A stretch of DNA of 64,000 nucleotides from Macrocybe gigantea (lineage: Eukaryota; Basidiomycota; Agaricomycetes; Agaricales; Callistosporiaceae), in the NCBI GenBank assembly GCA_011319805.1, contig SJRY01000075.1:124001-188000 (forward strand), given 5' to 3'. Position 1 is the first letter of the stretch. Each line of letters begins with the position of its first letter. The position numbers were made by a program, and so were the translations under genes. Positions 37,198 to 48,548 of this stretch are shown here, piece by piece. The notes under the pieces are model-generated. The model did not search any database. It had not been told where the DNA came from and was given only the letters and a program-made list of their open reading frames with translations.

Positions 37198-40100
37198 TTA
37201 CGCGTGGAAGGTCCCCATATTGGAGGGTCCCTGTTGATATGGTTGATACATATATGGTTGATAAACATGCGGCGGAACAGACTGAGTTGTCATGTTCCCG
37301 AAAGCAGGTTGACTCATTCCAAGTAGCGCATTAGTTGACGGGATGTTAGTCGCCTGGTTACCAAAGGGAGTGGTTGGCGTTAAGGAGCCGTTAGTTGGTG
37401 GCAGAGTAGCACTTCGACGGACATTGCCACGGTTATTGGCGTCCGGGGAACGCAATGCGAACGGGTTGAAGGGTCAGCACTGGGCGAAAACGCCCCGCCA
37501 TTGTTCGCACGTCTCGGCGGTGGTGCAGCGGCAGCAGGACTGTAGACCGGATCGATGTGTAAAGAGGGAGGACCAGCTTGTGGATTCTGGCCGCCCATTT
37601 GCAAAGCCGCCATCATGGATGCCAAACCTTGATCATTGGCAGGGTAGCCAGAAGGAAGACCGGGAACGCCAAACGACGCTTGAGGGACTTTGTTTTTCCC
37701 AGGCGTCGGCGTATTTGTATAGGTAGGCTGGAAATTGGGGACGGGGAGTCCAACTTCCTCTATGAGTCTGCGGTAGGCTTGAGTAGCAATGACCTTCAAC
37801 TCGATGAGAACGCGCTTCGTGGCTTCAATGTGCTCCGATTTTGCAGCCGGATCCAAGAAGGGGCTAGTAAGGATCTTGTGAACGACGGCGACGCCATTGA
37901 CTTGGTCGCCCAACACATCAGTCAGGACATGATCGCCAGGTGAGGAGAACAACGCCTCTACAATCTGACGAGAAGCTTCAGGTTCGATCTTTTGGTTCAC
38001 AATTCTTAGGACAGTGAGGGAAGCGAGCTTGTGAGTGCAAAGATGCGAGAGGTGAGGCGTAAACCGAGGAGCCAAAAGGTTGTATCGCGAAGGGAAGCCT
38101 GAGGTGTCGAGCAACCAGGTAAGGAGCAGAGCGCCATTGGGGTTGGTGGCCAGTGGGATCGAGTTGAGAATAATAGCGGTAGCAACTCGGCGCTGTTGGC
38201 TAACAGTGATATAGGTGCTTTCCAAACAAGCCCTCATGCTGCGGGCGCCAAAGCGACCTTGAGCAATCTCCCACATTCGATCTACAATAGCGTCGAAGAT
38301 GAAATCATTGGCAGGTGCACCAAAGCGTAGACAACATCTGCAAAAAAAAAAAACATCAAGATTAACCCTCGCGCCATCATAGCATGACTTACTGGACAAC
38401 ATAGTTTCCAAATTGATCTAGTAATAACGGAGGGCAATAGGGACGTAAATTCTGCGCAATGAGTGATATTTCTTCCGGGCTGGTCACACATTCTATGATT
38501 TTCTGGGCAGCCCATGTTCCGTTTTTATGGATGCCAATCATAGCGAGATGGGGTGCGAGGCGCTCCAGCATGGCATAACGAGGTCCAGGCGAGCATCGTT
38601 CAAAGAGTTTCTGTACAACCTATGAATAGGGATATGAAAACGTGACCTTGACAGAAACATCATGCTGAGGGCACGGGACCACTTACAGTATTTCCGAGCC
38701 AATCCGAAGCAAGGTCAACAATTTCACCGTCAAGGAAATCAGCTGCAACCTGATCAACATCCTCAACCGACATGTTGCCCGAATCCAATCGCTTGCGTAG
38801 TTCTCGCAATTTCGACGCATCCCAACGTCTGTTGTGAGGTCTGTCGGAAACAAGCGGAATAGTTGTATAATACATCGTAGGAGGGCGGAATTCTGCAGGC
38901 GCAATCAGATCGCTATCGTGGTCAACAAGAAAGACTCGGAACTGACCCGCAAGTGCCTGAACATCAGCCTCAGCATCGGCACTCCCGCGACTGAGCTCCC
39001 GCATAACCATCTGTTGCTCTGTAACCGAAGGGATCCAACCCGAAGGCTTCGACAGACCATCCGACATGTAACCCGCTGTATGTGCACCCGAACCAATCAT
39101 GCTGAGCAGGAGATTGGAACGGTAGTTCTCAACAGCTCCGCCGAGTACTTGTTGTTCCGCCGGAATTGTAGATGCACCCTTGACAGAGCGGAGCGCGTGT
39201 ATAGTTGCTCCGACGCTGAGGTCACCGACGCCCTGCACAACAGCGTTTGGATTTTCCTCGGATGCGCCGCTGGTTTCCTGGCCGTTCTTGACCGGTACCT
39301 TGGCAAACCCAATCCTGATAGCACCGACATCGCTGCCCAGAACGTCTCGGCCATTCAAGGCTTTTCGAGCGCGAACTGCATCGTCAAGGCGTTCGAAATT
39401 AACTGCATGGCGGAACATGAGGCCAAGTAAAACAACGATGGCGACAGTAAAACTCACTGAAACCGCAATTTTTATGGGTCAATACACGTGCAGATTCGAT
39501 CGGTCCATATGGACTGAAGACGCTAAGGATAGTAGCGGGCGTCGTCGTAGAAGGAATGGAACCGATCCACAAGGCACGCGTGGGAGTGGATTGCAACTGT
39601 GCATCCATTGAACCCAAAGCCGCACTGGACCCGGAAGACTTCGATCCGTTGCCGCTGGGAGAGGTTGTTCCAGGACTGGTAGGAGTGCCTTTGGCGGGCG
39701 CGACAGGTGCACTGTCGGCTTTACCGAACCCAATGCGGACGGTTTGGCCGTTGGGCATCCCGATATCGCCTCCTAAACGGTTGAGGACATCATCCTTGGC
39801 ACGAATGGCGTCGGATTGATCAACAAAGTTGACAAAACCACATTCCTGATCATTGCAAACTAAATCTTATCCGCGTTGTCCAAGACAAAAGAAAACGAAC
39901 CTTCTCGGGCAGCAACCTCAAACTTTCGATAGCACCATAAGGGGCGAAAACGTGAATGAGCTGTTCACTGGTGACGGCACTGTCGAGATTGCCAATCCAG
40001 AGAGAGCGCGATGGGGTCTGAGTCTGAGTCGATTGGCTTTCGGACTTGGGCGAAAGCGAACGGTTCTGGGAAGATGGTGCCGCGAGATACGCAGCAGCCC

Positions 40101-41408
40101 CACGTGCGGGCGCCTCGGCAGCAGGGAAGTGGACAGTCGTAGAAACACCAGTACGAGAAGCTGAAACAGACTTGAGTATCCCGGCAGGATTGGACATGGC
40201 GTTTTTGGAAAGTGTGAGACCTGAACTCTGCACGCTCAGCTCATTAAGATAGGAATGAGCATCCGTAGTTGCTCGGCGTTGGAGTGAACGCATGGGATCA
40301 TCGAGATTGCCAACAGAAATCGCCCTAGGCCTCGTGGCAGCAAGATGCTCGGATTGCTTGAATCCCTTGGGAAGGAAGGATGAAGAAGACGTGTAAGTAT
40401 CCGGGGAGGAGACATCATACGAAGTCAAACGCTGACGCGCGTAGACTGCATCATCATAATTGTCAAAATACTCTTCTTCTTCCTCCGCAGCCGGTGTAGC
40501 CAATAAGGAACTGGCAGCCTGGGGCCTAGTGCGGTAGGGATTGGAAACTGTGCTAGCGCGCATCCTGGAAGGATTAGCTAGGTTTCCTGCGATGGCAGCC
40601 TGGGCTTGGGTCCGCAACTCGGACATCGTTGCAGCAGGCGGTCTGTGGTCGTCTAAACCGAGGTAGTCGAGAGTGTGAACATCAAAATCATCGGCACCCG
40701 AGTCCGCGGAGGTCACGGAGCGTAACTCGTCCAAAACTGTGAATCCATTTCCACTTCCGTTTGCGGTCGATGCAAGCCAAGAAGACGAAAAAATGGAGGG
40801 TCCAAAAGCATTGGAGAGACCACCGGTCGGTAAGGTGAGAGAACCAGATCGAAGTCGGCTGTTGCGTTCCGTGACAGCCGTGGATGCGGCAGTGGAAGCC
40901 ACTGACATGGCATGGCGTAAATTAGGTCGCGCGGGGGCGACTGCGACGACGTTTGGGGTCTGGGCAGCGGTGACCTGGCGCTGAGACTGTTCGATCAAGG
41001 AATCCGTCGACGGCGCGGTGCTCCCCAATGTCGTGGACGCAGTGGCATATCTTTGAGCAGCTAACTGAATGTTAGACGGGAGAGTTCCCGCCCGTGCCCT
41101 CCGAAAGCCCGGAGGATAATTAGAAGGGGGCAGTGTAGAATTATCCACGGGTGTCGTGACCGAGGATGAAACCTCATTAGGAGGGGAACCGCCTGAAGCC
41201 AGAGCGCGCAGCGCAGGTGGCCTATATCTACCACCCAACCTTTCCTCAGCCTGAAGTTCCCTTGCCCTAGAGACAGTCAGACAAGTGAAAAAGACGATGA
41301 CATGGATCTACCTTTTCGCAAACGCAGCAGAGGGAGCTGGGGAGGAGTTTTCCCAGGAGGCGGCGCCCTCGGATAGGAGCCAGTATTGTCAGATGATGAT
41401 AACGACAT
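37198..41408 (-). CDS. RRM-PUF RNA-binding protein, Jsn1/Puf1 type
   Basis: Post-transcriptional regulator. Start MSLSSSDNTGSYPRAPPPG at 41408. A long disordered region follows, with GGRYRPPALRALASGG. Two RRMs come next: SLWIGNLDSAVTSEQL, YGAIESLRLLPEK, VRIGFGK; and RALWIGSIPSTTTPATIL, YGPIESARVL, CGFINFERLDDAVRA, IRIGFAKVPVKNG. Then PUF repeats: LAPHLAMIGIHKNGTWAAQK, LLLDQFGNYVVQ, AQGRFGARSMRACLES, THKLASLTVLRIVNQK, DVLGDQVNGVAVVHKIL. The Q/P/Y-rich tail ends at 37198. Yeast Jsn1/Puf1 acts on mitochondrial-protein mRNAs. Two one-base breaks: CCC at 41352-41354 (separates the start exon from ENSSPAPSAAF) and AA at 37469-37470 (separates SADP from NPFALRSPD). Confidence 0.88.
37469..37470 (-). 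other. One-base frame break near PUF C-terminus
   Basis: Up to AFSPSADP the frame is continuous with the PUF repeats. The next conserved text (NPFALRSPDANNRGNVRRS through to HVYQPYMYQPYQQGP) is in the neighbouring frame. Adding one T on the minus strand gives DPFNPFALR. Only a poor-donor intron is an alternative. Confidence 0.6.
41352..41354 (-). other. One-base frame break in first exon of PUF gene
   Basis: The ATG frame gives APPPGKTPPQLPLL, which does not join exon 2. One extra G in this run gives PPPGENSSPAPSAAFAKR, which splices in phase to ARELQAEERLGGRYRPP. Confidence 0.6.
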
Positions 41409-43750
41409 TATAGAAGGGATTGGAAGGAAGGCAGATTAGCGGATTACGAAGATGCTGAAGAGCGGTTGCGCGGGGTGGGATGCGTATGGAGAGAAAAGGA
41501 GAGCGCTGGATGAGGTGAAGGGAAAAAAAAAGTGCGCGCGAACACCAGATATTTTGTCGTAATTAATGATGGAGTGTTTTGAAAGGATACGACGATGATA
41601 AAAAAGAAATTTTGCTGGGCAACGAGGACGTCGATGCCCGGGAGTAGTATAGTAAAGTGCTTGCGGGAAGACAAGACTGGCAATAGGGAATGGAGGGTTC
41701 AGCTGCAACCCAAGTCTGCCAACGAATTCTTCCTGCTGGCCCGTTTTCCCACGCCTCCCCTCCCATGCCCATCCGCGGATCCTTGCGGCCTGCGATGCGG
41801 CCAGAACGTTGGGCATTCAGAACCACCGTTTCTCCAGGGTTACTCCAGCTCAAGTCCCGCTCAACCGCTCTGCCAGAAATGCGCGCGCAGCTCCAAAATT
41901 CAATCCAGCGACCGGACATATGTCTGCCGAGTACTCGGTCAGGCTGACAAACAACTACATTCGTTCCAGGGTATTTTCTTCTAGAATCGGCATGCAATGC
42001 GCACGAGAAGGCAGCCAGACTTTTGCCCGCGTTTTCGAATTGATCGTACTTCAAATGTGCCGTGACTCTTGACAATTTGACACAACCTGATGCATCATCT
42101 CGTAAAAGCCCGTTATATTTCAATCGCTGTGATTTTCTAACTGGCAAAGGGCTCTTGCTTCGGACATGGGCTGCGACGCTTGCTGCTGATCACCCTACAT
42201 ACCACAACCTGCATGGTTGCTCTGTGCGCTCGCCTGCAATGCAATCGAATCCATCAAAAATGATAGAAGAGTGCTCGAATTCATTCAGAGTGTATCTCTG
42301 ATTTAAATCACCATCTTTCCGCCTCCAAGTGCCGACGACACGGCCCAAATGGCAAAAAAAAAATGATTGAGACCATGGAAATGATGGGTGATGACACCGG
42401 CACTGCATCACAGTCGAAGTAGCAGAGAACGCCTTCTCACACGTCGGGACCCATACAGGATATGACGGCCGACCGTCGACTGTCACCTTTCACAAGACGT
42501 CCACAAGATTTTTTTTTCTTTGCCGACGGACTGAAATGGGAAACTCTTGTGTCATAGGCCCATTTCGCAATGCCGGCCGCCTTGTCTGGCTTCCATCTCA
42601 ACAACAGAGACCAGGAACATGACCTGGCTATCTGCTTTCTCGTCTCTGGCCCCTCCATTCCTTGGTGGATGAAGAAAAAAGAAAAGCAAAGAAGAAAAGT
42701 TAGTCGCAAGACGGTACACGAAAGTTTCCCACCGCCTATCTATATCTCATTCATAACGCCGGAAAAGGTGAACATCTGACCACACAACGTGCGAGGACGA
42801 AGAGATACCTTCCTGTTTCTTCCGGTCAGTCACAAGCTTCCTAGAATAGCCACAAAAAGTGACGGCATCTGAGAACGACAATCACATTCAGACACCGAGA
42901 CAGGAGCATTGTCCATTTCGCGGTACAACACATCGTAATCAGACAATGCGCATATGCGGGACCGCCACACAACGGCATGTCCCCAAATCCGGTCAACAAG
43001 GGAGCAGAAAGGGGGAATCCGTTTTTGACTTGGGGTCTTGATCGAAGCGCAGCCGCGGGAACAGCGGGCAAGGCATGTCACTCGCTAAGGTCTTCCTGTC
43101 AATAGGGCGGCGTTTGACGTCTATAGCAGTTAGGATTAGAGCACTGGTCCCCAGCGGCCACATTTTGATGTGTCCGCACTCGACTGCCTAAACGTGATCG
43201 ATAAAGCAAAACGCAGCATATCTGTACCATGCTCATTTATTAGCAATAACGGTTATTCTACCTATGCATATGACAAAAAACACGACTACTCATGCTAGAT
43301 ACTCTCTTTTTTTTTCGCGGAAACTATATGTCGTACGTTAATGAGCAAGCAAGCAGCAAGTGCGCCAGGAGTTACTGATCGTAAGTATGCGAGGGTATCA
43401 TTTCAGAAGGAAAATTTATGAGGTGCCAAGGCGAAAGATTTGGAGTCAGCACGAGACATGCGCGTGTATCTAAAAATGTTTCAGGCAACGGCGAGTAGAA
43501 GGAGATATATATATATTTTATACCAGCAGAAAGGATTACGAAACAAGACATGCAACAAAAAAGAGCACCTGTTAGAATGGTGATTAACAAGAAGAGGGCT
43601 AAAGCAACTTTCAAAAAAAAAAAAAAGGAAAAAACGTCGACAGACTGTGTGCCGCACTACCAAAAGCGAACAAAAAAAAAAAATTCAAGGCGCAAGCAAA
43701 AGGAAACTGAGCTGGGAGTGACGGAATCGCACCGGTGCAAAATCCCGAGT
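41409..43750. other. 2.3 kb region without a recognisable gene
   Basis: Lies upstream of the PUF gene and downstream of the Gds1-like gene. Only short unrelated frames are present. Contains several A/T homopolymers (for example A13 at 43613, A10 near 43674, T10 near 43307) and an ATATATATAT stretch near 43508. It would hold the PUF promoter. No repeat family or RNA gene was recognised. Confidence 0.45.
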
Positions 43751-46700
43751 TCAAGACAGCGAGTTCCTCGATCCGCCTCTGCGCGGACGCGTGCGCACTT
43801 GGACTTGGGCGGCAGCTGCCTTTGCTTCTGCGACACGCTTCGATCGCCGCAGTGGTCTCGACTGGGTGGGTGAAGGCGACATCCGCTTTCCGGCAGATCG
43901 CAGAGGCGGGGGCGTGGGTTTCAGAGACGACCCCAGAGCACCGCTCTCTTGCGGTGTCTCGGCCGTTGTCTGATCTACAGGCGCAAAATCAACAGGTATT
44001 TTCTCCTCGTCGATCTCCATCCCTGATTCAGGTGGTACCGCACCGCTCGCGCTCTCATCCTCCGCTTCCTTGCTTTCCCAATCCGGAAACACGCACAAGG
44101 CATGGAAGATCTCTTGCTCCGTAGGACTGAGCGGTGTGTTGACGACGTCGTCAACAACGGGTTTCTCGGGCGGCGCCGGGGAACCGTTCACTATCGACCC
44201 AGACGGACGCTGCATTGCAAGTTGCTCCGGTGACCAGCTGAAGAGCATGGACGTCGTCGAGTCTAGGAGCTGGCTTGCTTGCAGCGTCGAGCCAAAGTGG
44301 GGGCCAAATTGATTAAGCAGCCTGCCATGCCTGTTTAGCCTGTGAAAATCTTGCAGCGCGGTTGGGAACCGCTCGAAAAGGACGTCAGAAAGGAAAACGT
44401 CAAGCGGGCCGCCTTCCAGCGGGTGGTCTTGTGTGAACGCCTGTGCGGCACCAAGGGGGACCCAGATTCCAGACACGGTAGGCGTCCCCTTTGTAATAGT
44501 GACCGCGTTTGGGACCGTGCTCAGCACGGGGTAAGGGGCACCCGAATAGGCAGCGATGGGAGAGAGATTGACAAAATCCGTATCGATGCGACGCAGAAAG
44601 GAGAAGGAGCCTAAAATCATCCGGTAAACTGGTATGCCTGTAAAAAGGGGAAAAATAAAATAGAACGCGTGTCTGAGAATCGAGCTTATCGACATCTGAA
44701 AAGCATCCAAAACGCACCTTCGATCTGAGTGGCGATAATGGGTGGTGTGCATGGTTGACATGTGTTTACAACGACGACATCGGACGGGATGGTGTCTGAG
44801 CGGCGTGTGTCACGAGGAGAAACACATGGCTGTGGGAGTATGAGAGACGACGGAGCTATCGAGGTCGGGGAACTCATCGACAGGGACTGAACAAGTGAGG
44901 CCAGGGACTGTGATATGGATGAGGCCGAGGAGAGGTCGATCTTTGACTGACCCGTCGATGACGCCTCGGATGGCGAATCAGAAAAATACGAGAAAGGCAT
45001 AGGAGCCGTCATGATGCGAGGGCGAATGACGGAAGATTGTCTGTCGTGGTCATATCTGTCGCTGTCGAATTCTCTCGAGTCATCTGTGCGTGGAGACTGC
45101 GCCGCAGATGTGTCGGAGGAGGAGCCGGGGAACAAGGAGCGGTGTCTCTCCAGTTCTGGCGATAGCTGTGGTTCTGGAAGGCATTCAGGGAAGGACAGCG
45201 GGTCAAGGTCAAACTCTTCTTCCTTGATACGAGGGACGAGTCCGTCAGACGGGGAAGCCACGGGGCTCCAGCTCCATGTATCCAAAGATTCGGTCTTTAT
45301 CTTGCTGGCCGACTCTGTTCCCAAACCGCTGTTGGCGCCTGACTGTCGGCCGATTTGCACTATCTTGGCGTCGGCGATGCCAGAGTCATAGTAGTCCCAT
45401 GCGTCCAGCATGCCTTGAACATCGTTCGGTTCCTCCTTGACTTTTACGTGATCGAGACTGACCGAGACGGATGGAGAACGTGGTCCTGGACTTTCCCATA
45501 CGGTGTCACCCTCTCCCTCGCTGTCAAGATCTGCGTCCCAGTCAAAGTCGGCGTCATATGCACGCGATGAGTGGTGGCGCGCTTTGGTCGCGGAGGCGTG
45601 GACCTCGTCGTCTTCGTCGTCAGAGTCTGGTGGAGGCGACCCGGTGCTTCGAGCCACGGAGGGCGATCGATGGAGGTCTCTCGTGCTGGGATAGCTTGCA
45701 GAATAGAAAGCATACGTGTCATCGTAGGATGGTGTGTAAGGCGGTATAGATATCGCTCGTCTGGGGTAGGGAGGCAAAGACCACGACTCTTCTTCGGGCT
45801 TAGAATTGGCAGGACCGGAGCTCTCGTCTGATGATTCGACGGACATGGAATCGCTTCTGGACTGATCGGAGTCGTCCGAGTCAGAGTCTTTGGAGAGGTC
45901 GACTACTTGCCGTGGGCCGGAGCTCGGCTCGGAGGATGGGTGGAGTGGTTTTAACCGGAGAGTCAATTTGACTTTCGGCGGGCGTTGGTCGTCTTCGTTT
46001 GGCGAGTCTGAATCGGAGCCCTTTGCGGCGCATGCTCTGAACGGGCGCTTCCTCTTTTCCCCACACTGAGCGGCTCTTTTTTCCCTGTCGCATTGCTTCT
46101 TTCTGTCTTTGGTGACGGTCGAGCAACCGACCTTGCCGTCTTCGGTGTAGTCGCAGAGACGGATACCAGCTCTGGAGAAGGGACAGGGCGCGCCGGTCGC
46201 CCTACTGAGGTACCAAACGATGGTGCCGCGCCGAAAGTTGGTAGCTCTGTTCTCGGGATGAGCGGCACAAGAGGCGCCACCGGACCGGGAATGGAGGGCG
46301 GGGAGGAGATCGTCGTCTGCCGCGGTCCCTGAGAGGGTGTGGCGTAAGAGAAGGGGATGATCCTGCTGCTGTTCGCAGCGTTGCATGTGTTGACGGATGT
46401 AGGTAGTGATGGCCTGGCTGGCTGCAGAGACGCTGACGGGTGCGACGCAAGCGGCGTCGCCATCAGGACACGGGCAGACGGGAGATATGTGATATGAAAC
46501 GCACTTTTGGCATGCAAGACCAAATTTGACTGTCATCTCGGCGAGGTCCTTGATGGTCATGGCGCGGTTATCCTGAACGGGCGAAATGTCGCATTGATGA
46601 GCGAACGTGAAAGAAGGGTGCAGATATGGGCTGAGACATACGACTGAAAGGAAAGAGCGGCCTATTGCGAGAAAGACCCTGCTATTGGCGTCGTCTGGAT

Positions 46701-46906
46701 GGAGGACGACGTTGGGTGGGGGAACTGCGGGAACGGATGAGCGGCGTCGGCGTTCCTGGACTTCCTGGGGGGCTGGTGCTTGGGCCTGCGATGGAGTTGA
46801 GGGGTTCTGGGTCGTTGCGAAGGCGGGCGGAGGGCTTGATGGATATGTTCTGGCGGATGCGTGTGGCATAGGAGTGAGAGGGCTGTTGGGTCGGAAGGGG
46901 GAGCAT
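43751..46906 (-). CDS. gds1: Gds1-type winged-helix nuclear regulator
   Basis: The core matches the Gds1 winged-helix family: VVLHPDDANSRVFLAIGRSFLSV, DNRAMTIKDLAEMTVKFGLACQ, VSAASQAITTYIRQHMQRCEQQQDHPLLLRHTLSGTAADDDLLPALHSR, NFRRGTIVWYLSRATGAPCPFSRAGIRLCDY. A long disordered, acidic and Ser-rich region follows, with many DS/SD pairs. An intron lies near 44690, then a compact C-terminal part (GGPLDVFLSDVLFERFPTALQDFHRLNRHGRLLNQFG) and a basic tail. Two introns (69 and 72 nt) have no stop and length 3n. The N-terminus is uncertain: ATG 46906 opens LPTQQPSHSYATRIRQN in another frame, and ATG 46869 is in frame with the core. Confidence 0.75.
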
Positions 46907-47127
46907 GGTTGGGGGAGAAGGAAGATGGTGGTTGGCCCCTTGCAGCTGAGCTGCTATTTCTGACTGTTGGCCGAACAAAAAAAAAAACTCAACAAATTAC
47001 GCAGCACTTGACCTTTCCGGGGTCTCCGCAGATCTCCGGTTCACTCAGATCGTGTAAAAATGACTACAATAACAGTACACAATGACTAATCAAGACATGA
47101 AAGGAGAAAAGCAAATAAATATAAAGA

Positions 47128-48250
47128 TCAAGCCGTTGCCCTCTTCCCTCTCGACTTGGGTTTCACAGATACGGGCTTTGACCGTGACTTGGTGGTGCCA
47201 GCCTGCATATCATTCTTTGATCCCCTTGCCTTTGCCGTGCCTTTCGCTGTTGTCTCTTTCACGGAGCTCTTGACGACCGTCTTCTTCGTCGCCGCCGCTT
47301 TCGCTTTCGCGATGGGCGTTGTCCCCGTCACAGCCTATACATCAACCCATGAACCAAATTGATCCCTGAATGACAACATACACACTAACCTTCTTCGCTG
47401 ATCCGCGTTTGGTAACAACACTCTTCTTGCTTGTGGGAGCCTTGGGCTTCCCAGCGAGCGTCTTTTTCGGCACTGCAGTCGACTTCTTCGCAGGCACAGC
47501 AGCCTTGGTGGCGGCAGTCGATTTCTTGGTCGTCCCAGAGGATTTCGCAGACGGCTTAGTCGCCGGTTTAGGTGCAGGCTTCGCCGTGACCTTGGTTGTG
47601 GTTTTGGAGGGTGGCTTGGAGTTCTGCCTCTACGTCAGTATAACATCGTTGATCACGAAAATCCCACAACGTACCTCCTTCGCGGCGCCACGGGCTGGTC
47701 GAGACTTGGGAGCCAGTTTGACCTTGCCAGACGGGCCCTTGGGCAGAACAAAAATACCGTCAGCGGCGCCAGACGTGATGGCGCGATTCAGTTGATAGAG
47801 GTTGGCGGCCGTAGACTCGAGGTCGTATTTCTGCTCAGCGTACTGAGATCGCTCAAATCAGTCATATGCTGCCAACCGACAAGCCATCCCGCTTACCTTC
47901 TTGATGGTGGAGCGGGACACGCCCTGGCGAGCTTCCTTGTGATGCTCGACGATGCATTCCTACGTCAGCGACGATCAGCAAAGATGCTAATGTAGATAGG
48001 CATGGCGATCGCGTACGGTGACGATGTCCTTCCATGAAGGATGAGCGGGCGCAGCTTTGGTCTTGGACGCACTGGCTTTGGTTTTGGACGCACTGGCCTT
48101 GGTCTTGGTCGCGGCGGGTTTCTTGGCGGTCGACGTCTTCTTTGCCGTCTTGGCCTTGGACTTGGACAAGACAGGTTTGGTGGGGGAGACTGGCTTGGTA
48201 GTGGAGCCAGGCTTCTCTGGAGCGGGGGATGAGGCAGTATCGGAAGACAT
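47128..48250 (-). CDS. Linker histone H1 (copy 1)
   Basis: ATG at 48250. A basic N-terminal tail with repeated KTKASASKTKA leads to the globular H5/H1 winged helix: HPSWKDIVTECIVEHHKEARQGVSRSTIKKYAEQKYDLE and AANLYQLNRAITSGAADGIFVLPKGPSGKVKLA. A long K/A/P/T-rich C-terminal tail with AKSSGTTKKSTAATKAA, ending KSRGKRATA, completes it. At least four short introns. Compacts chromatin by binding linker DNA at the nucleosome dyad. A second H1 lies 3 kb away on the other strand. Confidence 0.93.
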
Positions 48251-48480
48251 GACGATGGATGGAAGTTGAGGAGGGCGGGGGGAAACCAAGTCCAAGTCCA
48301 ATGTCGTGGTAACGGGCAGAGATGGAAAAGTCTGAGCGTCGATGCAGTTGGCCCCTTTTAAACAATAGACGGTCGCGTCCTTGTTGCTACACGTCATGTG
48401 ATATATAAATTCCAGTGGCTGTGCTGAATTTCGCGTTTTGTTGATCAACCGAGACGCGTCTACACACGCGCCGGCGCTAG
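48251..48480 (-). promoter_or_regulatory. H1 copy 1 promoter with MCB, SCB and GACGCGAC
   Basis: On the minus strand: GACGCGAC at 48372-48379, CACATGACGT at 48391-48400, a TTTATATATC TATA-like stretch just upstream of it, ACGCGAAA (SCB-like) at 48429-48436, and ACGCGT (MCB) at 48454-48459. These cell-cycle-type boxes fit S-phase transcription of a histone gene. Function is inferred. Confidence 0.5.
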
Positions 48481-48548
48481 TCATGTGGGACGTATCTCGT
48501 GACCACAATTATCGTTGGCGGGATGTACACACACAGACCGTTTGTCTA

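Noticed and set aside
43500..43690. A-runs as a retroposon poly-A tail
   Set aside because: No coding remnant, target-site duplication or second copy could be seen.
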